Part shown: positions 51,882-61,150 of the stretch, in pieces
Numbering within the stretch: position 1 is the first letter of the stretch
Layout: each line of letters starts with the position of its first letter
DNA from: an uncultured Hyphomicrobiales bacterium
GTDB taxonomy: Bacteria > Pseudomonadota > Alphaproteobacteria > Rhizobiales > Xanthobacteraceae
Direction of reading: 5' to 3'
NCBI GenBank assembly: GCA_903839845.1
Contig: CAIMEA010000045.1
Span: forward strand, 1-61,150
DNA: 61,150 nucleotides
The notes under the pieces: model-generated
Told to the model about the DNA's origin: nothing
Database searches by the model: none
Seen by the model: the letters and a program-made list of their open reading frames with translations, nothing else
Translations under genes and position numbers: made by a program

Positions 51882-53176
51882 GCGAACACCTTCTCGACAG
51901 CGGCGGCTATGCGGAACAGCCGCCGGTCGTGGCCATTGCGGGCAAACAGCATCAGCCCGGTCGGCAGGCCGCCATCGCGCGGCAGCGGCAATGAGATCGC
52001 GGTGAGGTCGAAATAATTGGCAATCGTCGTGTTGCGCAGGACCATGGCGTTACGCGCCATGAAATCCTTCGGCGTCGCCACCTCGTCGAGGCGCGGCGCG
52101 ACGATCGGCGTGGTCGGCAGCACCAGCGCATCGAGATCGGCCAGCCGCGCATCCATCGCATGGATCAAGGCGGCGCGGTCGCGCACCGCATCGATAAAAT
52201 CGGCGGCGGCGATGCCGGCGCCGCGGTCAAGGCGCGCGCGCACGATCTGGTCGATGGCGTCGCCGCGCCGCGCCAGCCGCTCCTTGTGAATCGCGTAGGC
52301 TTCCGCCATCAGGATGCTGGAGCGCGACAAGGCCTTCATCATGTCGTCGAGCAGCGGCATCTTCTCGTAAGTCAACCGTGCGCCGGCGCGCTCCAGCCGG
52401 TCGAGTGCTTCGGGAAAACGGCGGCCGACCGTGTCGTCGAGATTTTCCAACGGCAGGCCTTGCGCGACACCGAGCCTGAGACCGGCAAGCGGCATCGCCT
52501 CCAAAGCAGACGGCGTTTCACCGGCCAGCACCGCATCGGCATTGAAACAATCGACAACGCTCTTCGCCATCGGGCCGATGGAGTCGAGCGTGTAGGACAA
52601 CGGAAACGCGCCCTCGGTCGATACGCGCAGACGGCTCGGCTTGAAGCCGGTAATGCCGCACAGGGCCGCCGGAATGCGCGTCGAGCCGCCGGTGTCGCTG
52701 CCAATGGCGATCTCGCACATGCCATCCGCCGCCGCGACAGCCGCGCCGGCCGATGAACCGCCCGGCACGCGCGCGCGATCGGCCGGATTTCCCGGAGTGC
52801 CGTAATGCGGATTGAGGCCGAGCCCGCTGAAGGCGAATTCCGACATGTTGGTCTTGGCGAGTATGACGCTGCCGGCGGCGCGCAGACGCCGCACCACCGG
52901 CGCATCCTGCGCGGCGGGCTTGCCGTCGTCGGCGAGAACTTTCGAGCCGGCGCGCGTCACTTCACCGGCGACGTCGAACAGATCCTTGATCGAGATGATC
53001 GCGCCATCGAGCGGCCCCAGCGAGATGCCGGCACGCGCGCGCGCATCGGCGGCGTCGGCCGCGGCCCGCGCTTCGTCGCGATAGAGCGTCAGACAGGCGC
53101 GCGCACCTTCGCTTTGGGGATCGTCAATTCTAGCGAGCGCCTGTGTGAGCCGTTCAACCGCCGAAGCTTTCCTCAT
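51878..53176 (-). CDS. Amidase (amidase-signature family)
   Basis: A 432-residue enzyme. The Ser-cisSer-Lys triad is visible: Lys in IISIKDLFDVAGEVTRAGS (about 61-79), cis-Ser in VPGGSSAGAAVAAADG (about 137-152), and nucleophile Ser in IAIGSDTGGSTRIPAALCGI (about 156-175). It hydrolyses amides, possibly with the adjacent transporter or urease pathway supplying and using nitrogen. It lies 45 bases before ureG's end on the same strand region but is not clearly in that operon. The real amide substrate is unknown; it is not GatA, since no GatB/C partner adjoins. Confidence 0.88.
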   Translation of the reverse strand: MRKASAVERLTQALARIDDPQSEGARACLTLYRDEARAAADAADARARAGISLGPLDGAIISIKDLFDVAGEVTRAGSKVLADDGKPAAQDAPVVRRLRAAGSVILAKTNMSEFAFSGLGLNPHYGTPGNPADRARVPGGSSAGAAVAAADGMCEIAIGSDTGGSTRIPAALCGITGFKPSRLRVSTEGAFPLSYTLDSIGPMAKSVVDCFNADAVLAGETPSALEAMPLAGLRLGVAQGLPLENLDDTVGRRFPEALDRLERAGARLTYEKMPLLDDMMKALSRSSILMAEAYAIHKERLARRGDAIDQIVRARLDRGAGIAAADFIDAVRDRAALIHAMDARLADLDALVLPTTPIVAPRLDEVATPKDFMARNAMVLRNTTIANYFDLTAISLPLPRDGGLPTGLMLFARNGHDRRLFRIAAAVEKVFA

Positions 53177-53221
53177 CGCACCGACCTTCTCGACCGCGTT
53201 CCTCGCTTTTCTTTTATCACC

Positions 53222-53839
53222 TTATGCCTTGAGCCCACCCTTTTCTTCAATGAATTTTACGATCGCGCCGACATCCTTGCCCTCGCGTAAATTGGTCATC
53301 ACGAAGGGGCGCGCGCCACGCATTTTTTTCGCGTCGCGCTCCATCACCTCGAGCGAGGCGCCGACATAGGGCGCCAGATCGATCTTGTTGATGACCAGCA
53401 AATCCGAGCGCGTGATGCCGGGCCCGCCCTTCGACGGGATCTTGTCGCCGGCGGCGACATCGATGACGTAAATCGTAAGATCGGCGAGCTCCGGCGAGAA
53501 TGTCGCAGCGAGATTGTCGCCGCCGGATTCGATCAGGATAAGATCGAGATCGGGAAATTTCCGGTTCATCTCGGCGACAGCGGCGAGATTGATCGAGGCA
53601 TCCTCGCGGATCGCGGTATGCGGACAGCCGCCGGTCTCAACCCCGGCGATGCGATCCGCCGACAGCGCGCCGGAGCGTACCAGATAGTCGGCATCCCATT
53701 TTGTGTAGATGTCGTTGGTGATGGCGGCTATCTGATAACGGTCGCGCAAGGTCTTGCACAGCGCGTCCATCAGCGCGGTCTTGCCGGAGCCGACCGGGCC
53801 GCCGACACCGACGCGAAGCGGACCATGGGGGTTCTTCAT
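53222..53839 (-). CDS. ureG: Urease accessory GTPase
   Basis: A 205-residue GTPase that drives nickel delivery to urease. The ATG at 53839 is chosen over a TTG one codon earlier. [20 protein letters not shown] (Walker A), [20 protein letters not shown] (the Cys-Pro-His nickel motif), [20 protein letters not shown] (G3 region) and [15 protein letters not shown] (G4, NKID) are present. It acts with UreF and UreD. The gene just upstream on the mRNA is the Mug-like glycosylase rather than ureF, joined by a TGATG overlap. Confidence 0.95.
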   Translation of the reverse strand: MKNPHGPLRVGVGGPVGSGKTALMDALCKTLRDRYQIAAITNDIYTKWDADYLVRSGALSADRIAGVETGGCPHTAIREDASINLAAVAEMNRKFPDLDLILIESGGDNLAATFSPELADLTIYVIDVAAGDKIPSKGGPGITRSDLLVINKIDLAPYVGASLEVMERDAKKMRGARPFVMTNLREGKDVGAIVKFIEEKGGLKA

Positions 53840-54375
53840 CAATTGGCTTCCTTCAAACGAAACGCCTCATGGAACTCATTTGCAAACTCATACCAGTAGC
53901 GCTTATTTTTGTTCCACCAAACGTCGCCACGTCGAGGCGATGTAGTTGGCAAAATATATACCTTAGTAAGGCCCACACCTTGCTGGGGACCATATTTGAC
54001 ATTCTTGCCTAGAAATTGCTGGCCCGCATTCTTACTAGTAAACGCGAGAAAGTGTGGCTGATACCTCTCAATGGATTGCCTCAACCGCTCCGGCAAAAAT
54101 GAACTTGTTTTCAGTTTGTCGTCACTTCCAGATTCCAACTTGCACAAATCTGTCAGACCGATTTTTCTATTGATTAGTTGATAATACTCACTCGGCATCA
54201 ACTCAACATCGGTGAACTTGCACTCATGTAGAATTCTCCAGAACCGATTTCGTGGATTTGCATAGTAAGCCTGCGCGGCCTCTGACGTCTTGCTCGGCGC
54301 CGTGCCACAGAACACAAGATTAAGACCGTCAATCAGCACATCAGGCAAAATATCGGAACTGATCAGTGCGGCCAT
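53839..54375 (-). CDS. Mug/TDG-like DNA glycosylase inserted in urease operon
   Basis: A 178-residue protein. [20 protein letters not shown] (about 14-33) corresponds to Mug motif A, where E. coli Mug has G-I-N-P-G; the catalytic Asn is Ala here. [38 protein letters not shown] and [15 protein letters not shown] follow the Mug layout, and YILPTTSP replaces the usual N-P-S-G. It should flip and remove a damaged or mismatched base, specificity unknown. The ATG at 54375 uses AGGAG inside the last ureF codons, one base after the ureF stop, and the stop overlaps ureG. It is much AT-richer than its neighbours, a clear sign of transfer. Confidence 0.8.
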   Translation of the reverse strand: MAALISSDILPDVLIDGLNLVFCGTAPSKTSEAAQAYYANPRNRFWRILHECKFTDVELMPSEYYQLINRKIGLTDLCKLESGSDDKLKTSSFLPERLRQSIERYQPHFLAFTSKNAGQQFLGKNVKYGPQQGVGLTKVYILPTTSPRRGDVWWNKNKRYWYEFANEFHEAFRLKEAN

Positions 54376-54376
54376 A

Positions 54377-55078
54377 TCAACTCCTGAACAGGCGCGTGTA
54401 TTGGGTTTCATGCCGCGCGCTGGCCAGATCGGCGCGGAAGGCGGCGGAGCCGATATCGTCGAGCGTCGCGGCAAGCGCGCGCTGCGCGGTGGCGGCGACG
54501 GCGGGCTCGAGCGCGGCGACGACGCGCAAGCCCTGCGTCTGGCCAAGCGGGATGAGCCGCACGCCGGCCGACACCCAGTTGGCGGCGAGCGCCTGAAGGT
54601 AAGCGGCGAGCGCCGGCTCCAGCGCAATGCCATGGCCGGCGGCGGTCACCGCGACTGCCACCGGATAAGCAACGGGGCCATCCCACACAGCTTTGAACCG
54701 GTCGATGGCGGAGCAACCCCAGGCGGCGCGCGCGGCTTCGATAAAGGCATTGCCCTGCGCCGTGGTTTCCAGGTGACGCTCCTTCGACGGCGCGAAGGCG
54801 GCGGCGAGCTCGGCGACGTCATGCAGAATCTTGTCGTCATCATTGAGCGCCGCACGGTGCGCCTGCGCGAACAGTACGGCGTCGCAAAAGCCGCCGCCTT
54901 CGCTGAGCATCACGCCGAGCCAGTCTTGCAGCGTCGGCTCACTGGTGATGTCGCCAGCCTCAACCGCCCATTCGATGCCGCTCGAATAGGAGAACGCGCC
55001 GACCGGGAAGGCCGGCGAGAGCCAGGCAAGGAGGCGATAGAGCGCGGTGGGGGCGAGCGTGTCCGGTTCAACCGTCAT
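54377..55078 (-). CDS. ureF: Urease accessory protein UreF
   Basis: A 233-residue helical protein that binds UreD and gates UreG. The ATG at 55078 is chosen; the longer frame upstream is a shadow of ure[21 protein letters not shown] (about 18-37) is the UreF signature, followed by [40 protein letters not shown] near 180 is the conserved C-terminal block. Two bases of its start codon lie in the arm of a 9-bp hairpin (55077-55098), which could limit translation. The Mug-like gene follows it directly. Confidence 0.93.
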   Translation of the reverse strand: MTVEPDTLAPTALYRLLAWLSPAFPVGAFSYSSGIEWAVEAGDITSEPTLQDWLGVMLSEGGGFCDAVLFAQAHRAALNDDDKILHDVAELAAAFAPSKERHLETTAQGNAFIEAARAAWGCSAIDRFKAVWDGPVAYPVAVAVTAAGHGIALEPALAAYLQALAANWVSAGVRLIPLGQTQGLRVVAALEPAVAATAQRALAATLDDIGSAAFRADLASARHETQYTRLFRS

Positions 55079-55158
55079 ACCCCGCGCAGGCGGGGTATCC
55101 AGCAATTTGTCGAAGTCCCCGGCAGCGCGAAGGGCCGGGTCCTCGCCTTTGCGGGGAC
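55077..55158. repeat. REP-like hairpins in ureE-ureF spacer
   Basis: ATACCCCGC-gcag-GCGGGGTAT (55077-55098) and GTCCTCGC-cttt-GCGGGGAC (55139-55158). They belong to the same family as 37208-37287. The first overlaps the ureF ATG. Confidence 0.75.
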
Positions 55159-55184
55159 GACGGCTTCGGATTTTGCGCGGCACA

Positions 55185-55652
55185 TCATCCATGATCATGC
55201 CCGTGATGCCCATGCCCATGCCCATGCGGGCTTGCCGGCTCGGGATCGAACGGCACATCGAGCGGCGCGACGCGTGCGCCCAAGCCGCGCAGCATGTCTT
55301 CCAGCACATGATCGTAGCGTATGCGGATCTTGTTGCCGGCAATCTGCACATCGGTGTGTCGGTTGCCGAGATGCCAGGCCAGCCGCACCGTTTCGAACGC
55401 ATTGGGGCCGGCGACTTCGAGCAAGGCCTCCGGCGCGCCCTGCACCAAAACAATCGAGCCGTCGTCGAGCACCAAGCCGTCGCCGTCGCGCAACGACACC
55501 GGCGCTGGAAAATCAAGCATGACTTGCGTGCCCTGCTCGCCGGTCAGCACGATGCGGCGGCGATTGCGGTCACCGGCGTCGAGCACGACGCGGTCGGTCG
55601 CACTCGCCGTATTCCAGGCGCCCGCGGGCTTGATCTCGATCACCCGTTTCAT
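55185..55652 (-). CDS. ureE: Urease accessory nickel chaperone UreE
   Basis: A 155-residue protein. The ATG at 55652 has AGGG five bases upstream and gives [13 protein letters not shown]; the open frame extends further only as a shadow. The N-terminal peptide-binding domain includes [16 protein letters not shown], and the C-terminal metal domain includes [20 protein letters not shown] (conserved N-R-H) and [13 protein letters not shown]. The tail [13 protein letters not shown] is a histidine-rich nickel store. It passes nickel to UreG. It lies after the ABM gene in the urease operon. Confidence 0.95.
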   Translation of the reverse strand: MKRVIEIKPAGAWNTASATDRVVLDAGDRNRRRIVLTGEQGTQVMLDFPAPVSLRDGDGLVLDDGSIVLVQGAPEALLEVAGPNAFETVRLAWHLGNRHTDVQIAGNKIRIRYDHVLEDMLRGLGARVAPLDVPFDPEPASPHGHGHGHHGHDHG

Positions 55653-55683
55653 CTCGCCCTGCTGCATCGCGGCGTTGCCGCCG

Positions 55684-55986
55684 TCACTTGCGTTCGACCT
55701 TCGCAGGCGTGATGACCTGGACATCGCGCTCCAGCGCGACCTCCGCCACGACCGCGCGCCAGGCCAGCAAATGCGCGGTTTCATTGTGGCGCGCCAGATG
55801 GTCGGCCGATTCCCAGCGCTCGACAGCGACAAGCCGCGTCGGATCGGTCACGCTGAGATTGAAATCGTAAAACAGGCAGCCATCCTCCTTGACGGTGCCG
55901 GCGACGACCTTGCGCGCCTCTTCACACGCCCGCTCGGTCATGCCCGGCTTGAGCCGCAACTGGGCGACCACGTAGATCATCGGCAT
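55684..55986 (-). CDS. ABM-domain monooxygenase-like protein in urease operon
   Basis: A 100-residue protein of the antibiotic biosynthesis monooxygenase (YgiN-like) dimeric ferredoxin-like fold. MIYVVAQLRLKPGMTERACE opens the domain, KEDGCLFYDFNLSVTDPTRL is the E-x-G-C-x-x-Y core, and VAVERWESADHLARHNETAH the W-x-x-x-x-x-L-x-x-H block. Members oxidise quinols or haem-like rings without cofactor, and some only bind. Its codon use matches the neighbours. It sits 16 bases after ureC and 31 bases before ureE, an unexpected place, so its link to urease is unknown. Confidence 0.85.
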   Translation of the reverse strand: MPMIYVVAQLRLKPGMTERACEEARKVVAGTVKEDGCLFYDFNLSVTDPTRLVAVERWESADHLARHNETAHLLAWRAVVAEVALERDVQVITPAKVERK

Positions 55987-56002
55987 TTCTCCCCGGGCGC
56001 TT

Positions 56003-57712
<1,710 letters not shown>

Positions 57713-58018
57713 CTAGAGTTTCCCCATCACGTCGCCGCGGAAGCCGTAGATCGTCTTCTTGCCGGCAAGGGCGACCAAGGTCACCTCGCGCGTCTGGCCC
57801 GGCTCGAAGCGCACCGCGGTGCCGGCGGCGATGTCGAGGCGCATGCCGCGTGCCTTCTTGCGCTCGAACTTCAGCGCCGGGTTGGTCTCGAAGAAATGAT
57901 AGTGCGAGCCTACCTGGATCGGCCGGTCGCCGGAATTGGCGACGGTGACCGTCACCGTCTTGCGGCCGGCATTGAGCTCGATCTCGCCGTCCTGGATGAA
58001 CATCTCGCCGGGGATCAT
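57713..58018 (-). CDS. ureB: Urease beta subunit
   Basis: A 101-residue subunit. The ATG at 58018 gives [19 protein letters not shown], the invariant start of Ure[15 protein letters not shown] is near residue 38, [20 protein letters not shown] near 60, and the C-terminus is FRGDVMGKL. It packs with UreA and UreC in the trimeric enzyme. Its start shares one base with the hupE stop (TGATG), and its stop touches the ureC start. Confidence 0.97.
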   Translation of the reverse strand: MIPGEMFIQDGEIELNAGRKTVTVTVANSGDRPIQVGSHYHFFETNPALKFERKKARGMRLDIAAGTAVRFEPGQTREVTLVALAGKKTIYGFRGDVMGKL

Positions 58019-58596
58019 CAAGCGAGGCCTCCGACCATCACGAGGCCCGCGAATAAACACAGTCCGCCGGCCGCGCGGATGACCGGCCGCATCTGCGCGC
58101 GCGTCATCAGTTGCGCGAAGCCGATGCCGGTCAGATGCAGGGTCGCGGTCGCCAAGGCAAAGCCGGCCATGTATTCGACGCCACCAATGTTCTCGACAAC
58201 TTCGCTGCCATGGGCATGGCCATGAAACAGCGCGAAACCGCCGACGACAAGGGCGCCGAGCGCCACCGGCATATCGACAGCCAGCGCCACCATGAGGCCG
58301 AGCGCAACGACCGAGGCGAGAATCGCCGGCTCGACGAATGGCAGCGCGACGTGAGCCATGCCGAGTGCGCCGCCGATCAGCATCACGCCGACGAAAGTCA
58401 GCGGCCAGAACCACAGGGCGCGGCCGCCTTTGAGCGCTGCCCACAGACCGACCGCGATCATCACCGCGAAATGGTCCAGACCGCCGAGCGGATGCATGAG
58501 GCCGGCGGCGAAGGACTCCGTCGCGCCGTGCCCGACATGGGCGAGCGCGGGCGTAACGCCGAGGACAAGGAGCGCGATAATCGAGAAGACGTTCAT
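58018..58596 (-). CDS. HupE/UreJ nickel transporter-like protein
   Basis: A 192-residue membrane protein of about six helices with an N-terminal signal ([17 protein letters not shown]). [20 protein letters not shown] (about 35-54) carries the H-P-L-x-G-x-D-H motif thought to bind nickel, and [11 protein letters not shown] near 123 gives a second His group. HupE/UreJ proteins assist nickel entry for urease or hydrogenase. It lies between ureA and ureB, the usual UreJ place in alphaproteobacteria, and overlaps ureB by one base. Confidence 0.92.
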   Translation of the reverse strand: MNVFSIIALLVLGVTPALAHVGHGATESFAAGLMHPLGGLDHFAVMIAVGLWAALKGGRALWFWPLTFVGVMLIGGALGMAHVALPFVEPAILASVVALGLMVALAVDMPVALGALVVGGFALFHGHAHGSEVVENIGGVEYMAGFALATATLHLTGIGFAQLMTRAQMRPVIRAAGGLCLFAGLVMVGGLA

Positions 58597-58622
58597 GACG
58601 TTGGGACCTTTCAGCGGCAATT

Positions 58623-58925
58623 TTATCGGATCGGTTCGTGAACGGTGACGAGCTTGGTGCCGTCGGGAAACGTGGCTTCGACCTGGATGTCGTGAATCAT
58701 CTCGGCGATGCCGTCCATGCACTGCGCGCGGGTGATGACGTGCGCCCCGTCGCGCATCAGCTCGGCAACGGTGCGGCCGTCGCGCGCGCCTTCCAGGATG
58801 AAATCGGAAATCAGCGCCACCGCTTCCGGATGGTTGAGCTTGACGCCACGCTCGAGCCGGCGGCGCGCCACCATGGCGGCAACCGCGATCAGCATCTTGT
58901 CTTTTTCCCGGGGCGTCAGATTCAT
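58623..58925 (-). CDS. ureA: Urease gamma subunit
   Basis: A 100-residue subunit with all family blocks: [50 protein letters not shown], and [20 protein letters not shown] followed by [18 protein letters not shown] at the C-terminus. It is a structural part of the urease trimer. It starts 15 bases after ureD. The order ureD-ureA-hupE-ureB-ureC is the one usual in rhizobia. Confidence 0.98.
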   Translation of the reverse strand: MNLTPREKDKMLIAVAAMVARRRLERGVKLNHPEAVALISDFILEGARDGRTVAELMRDGAHVITRAQCMDGIAEMIHDIQVEATFPDGTKLVTVHEPIR

Positions 58926-58940
58926 GAGGTCCTCAAATAA

Positions 58941-59783
<843 letters not shown>

Positions 59784-59784
59784 T

Positions 59785-59873
59785 CGTCATGGCCGGCTTC
59801 ATGCCGACCATCCACGTCTTTCTTCTTTGCAGTAAGCAAGACGTGGATGGCCGGGACAAGCCCGGCCATGACG
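59785..59873. repeat. Long imperfect inverted repeat between urtE and ureD
   Basis: Arms of about 36 bases begin CGTCATGGCCGGC and end with the complement; the inner part CATCCACGTCTT/AAGACGTGGATG is perfect. This repeat type, with CCGGCCATGACG ends, is common in Bradyrhizobium-like intergenic regions (from memory). It could end urtE transcription or act as an insulator for the urease operon. Confidence 0.75.
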
Positions 59874-59882
59874 GAAATCACA

Positions 59883-60581
59883 TCAAATCGCCAGCGCGCG
59901 CTTGAGCGCGGCTTCGTCGAGATTGGCCTTGTCGCTTTGATAGACGATCGAACCGCGATCCATCACCACCAGATGATCGCCCAGCTCCTGCGCGAAATCG
60001 AGATATTGCTCGACCAGGATGATCGCCATTTCCTTCAGCGAACGCAGATAATCGATGGCGCGGCCGATATCCTTGATGATGGATGGCTGGATGCCCTCGG
60101 TCGGCTCGTCGAGCAACAGCAGCCGTGGCCGCATGGTCAGCGCCCGGCCGATGGCCAATTGCTGCTGCTGGCCGCCGGACAGATCGCCGCCGCGCCGGCC
60201 GAGCATGCTCTGCAGTACAGGAAACAGCGAGAATACGTCGTCGGGAATTTCACGCTGGTCGCGCGGCAGCGGCGCAAAACCAGTCTCGAGATTTTCCTGC
60301 ACGGTGAGCAGCGGGAAAATCTCGCGCCCCTGCGGCACATAGGCGATGCCGGAACGGGCGCGGTCGACCGTCGACATGCGGGTGATGTCCTTGCCCTCGA
60401 ACATGATGGTGCCGTTCTTGACCGGCTTCTGGCCGACCAGCGCGCGCAGCAGGCTCGATTTGCCGACGCCGTTGCGGCCGAGCACGCAGGTGACCTTGCC
60501 GGGCTCGGCTTTCAGCGAAATGCCGCGCAGCGCCTGCGCCGCGCCGTAATAGAGATCGATGTTGGTGGCTTCGAGCATCAA
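59883..60581 (-). CDS. urtE: Urea ABC transporter ATPase UrtE
   Basis: A 232-residue LivF-like ATPase. VLGRNGVGKSSLLRALVGQK is the Walker A, GIAYVPQGREIFPLLTVQEN the Q-loop block, LSGGQQQQLAIGRALTMRPR the signature, and LLLLDEPTEGIQPSIIKDIG Walker B. The GRNGVGKSS and LDEPTEGIQPSII forms are specific to UrtE, in contrast to GANGAGK in the LivF-like gene at 46466. It powers high-affinity urea uptake and lies directly upstream of the urease operon. It starts 7 bases after urtD. Confidence 0.93.
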   Translation of the reverse strand: MMLEATNIDLYYGAAQALRGISLKAEPGKVTCVLGRNGVGKSSLLRALVGQKPVKNGTIMFEGKDITRMSTVDRARSGIAYVPQGREIFPLLTVQENLETGFAPLPRDQREIPDDVFSLFPVLQSMLGRRGGDLSGGQQQQLAIGRALTMRPRLLLLDEPTEGIQPSIIKDIGRAIDYLRSLKEMAIILVEQYLDFAQELGDHLVVMDRGSIVYQSDKANLDEAALKRALAI

Positions 60582-60588
60582 TTCCCTC

Positions 60589-61150
60589 TCAGCGCCCTAG
60601 ATAAACTTCAACGACCCGGTCATTGGTCGAAACCTGATCGATCGAGCCTTCGGCCAGCACCGAGCCTTCGTGCAAGCAGGTCACCTTGACGCCGAGTTCG
60701 CGGACGAAGGCCATGTCGTGTTCGACCACGACCACGGTCTTGGTCTTGTTGATCTCGCGCAGCAGCTCGGCGGTCTGCATGGTCTCGATGTCGGTCATGC
60801 CGGCGACCGGCTCGTCGACCAATAGCAATTTCGGGTCCTGCGCCAGCAGCATGGCGATTTCCAGCCACTGCTTCTGGCCGTGCGACAGACTGCCGGCGAC
60901 GCGCGTGCGCAGATGCTTGAGGCGGACGATGTCGAGCACTTCGTCGATGCGCGCTTCCTGCTCGGCCGAGGATTGCCAGAACAAGGTGGCCTTCACGCTA
61001 CGGTCGTTCTTCAGCGAGAGCTGGAGATTGTCCTCGACCGTATGCATCTCGAAAACAGTCGGCTTCTGGAACTTGCGGCCGATGCCGAGCGTGGCGATTT
61101 CGGTCTCATCCAGCTTGGACAGATCGAATTCTCCCTTCTGGAAGAAGACG
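60589..61150 (-). CDS. urtD: Urea ABC transporter ATPase UrtD, C-terminal part (window edge)
   Basis: About 187 codons remain and the 5' end is beyond the right edge; the frame stays open to 61150. The visible part begins VFFQKGEFDLSKLDETEIAT, then IGRKFQKPTVFE (Q-loop region), GSLSHGQKQWLEIAMLLAQD (signature as LSHGQ, typical of UrtD), LLLVDEPVAGMTDIETMQTA (Walker B) and VVVEHDMAFVREL (H-loop), ending VEVYLGR. The Walker A lies off-window. It pairs with UrtE. Confidence 0.93.
   Translation of the reverse strand, partial: VFFQKGEFDLSKLDETEIATLGIGRKFQKPTVFEMHTVEDNLQLSLKNDRSVKATLFWQSSAEQEARIDEVLDIVRLKHLRTRVAGSLSHGQKQWLEIAMLLAQDPKLLLVDEPVAGMTDIETMQTAELLREINKTKTVVVVEHDMAFVRELGVKVTCLHEGSVLAEGSIDQVSTNDRVVEVYLGR

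Overview
The window looks like chromosome of a GC-rich alphaproteobacterium of the order Hyphomicrobiales, in the Bradyrhizobium/Afipia/Rhodopseudomonas/Pseudolabrys neighbourhood. The pointers are an Omp25-like outer-membrane beta-barrel protein, heavy GC third-position codon use, urease and urt genes in the usual alphaproteobacterial arrangement, LPS inner-core heptose genes, and many dispersed palindromic repeats of a rhizobial type. The genus is inferred from gene content only; no rRNA or tRNA gene was seen.

Left end (1-6.6 kb) is accessory and less GC-rich. An IS3-family element runs off the left edge and has cut into a large gene whose remainder (141-2812) resembles the C-terminal half of SIR2/DUF4020-type, probably defence-related, proteins; one in-frame TAA splits it again. 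Then come a PilZ protein, an Omp25-like protein, a long highly structured intergenic element, and a nitroreductase-MarR pair behind a 22-bp palindrome. From 6.6 to 10.1 kb lies a TPP-riboswitch-controlled thiamine salvage operon, thiM-thiE-thiD, ending in a translationally coupled TakP-like TRAP substrate-binding protein. From 10.3 to 22.7 kb are small regulators, an EamA transporter, two c-type cytochromes, a HigBA-like toxin-antitoxin pair, a CoxL-like molybdenum hydroxylase, an RND efflux pump with its adaptor, and murJ.

From 22.9 to 45.3 kb lies an envelope polysaccharide region. It contains manC; a minus-strand operon for nucleotide-sugar uronic acids and amino sugars (GT4, UDP-sugar 6-dehydrogenase, UDP-uronate 4-epimerase, transaldolase, WbpB-like, WbpE-like); a WecA-like initiating transferase; and the LPS core block (GT9, GT2, WaaE-like, FkbM methyltransferase, hldE, hldD, waaF, kdsD, waaC, galE and an MsbA-like exporter). 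A TMEM175-type channel gene is coupled to waaC.

From 45.4 kb to the right end the theme is uptake and hydrolysis of nitrogen compounds: a fumarylacetoacetate hydrolase-family enzyme, a complete branched-chain amino acid type ABC transporter with a divergent MarR regulator, an amidase, the whole urease cluster (ureD-A-hupE-B-C-E-F-G), and the urtE/urtD ends of a urea ABC transporter. Two outsiders sit inside the urease operon: an ABM-domain monooxygenase between ureC and ureE, and an AT-rich Mug-like DNA glycosylase joined almost seamlessly between ureF and ureG. These insertions, the orphan binding protein in the thi operon, the decayed SIR2/DUF4020-like gene and the structured element at 4.6-4.9 kb are the most unusual features.
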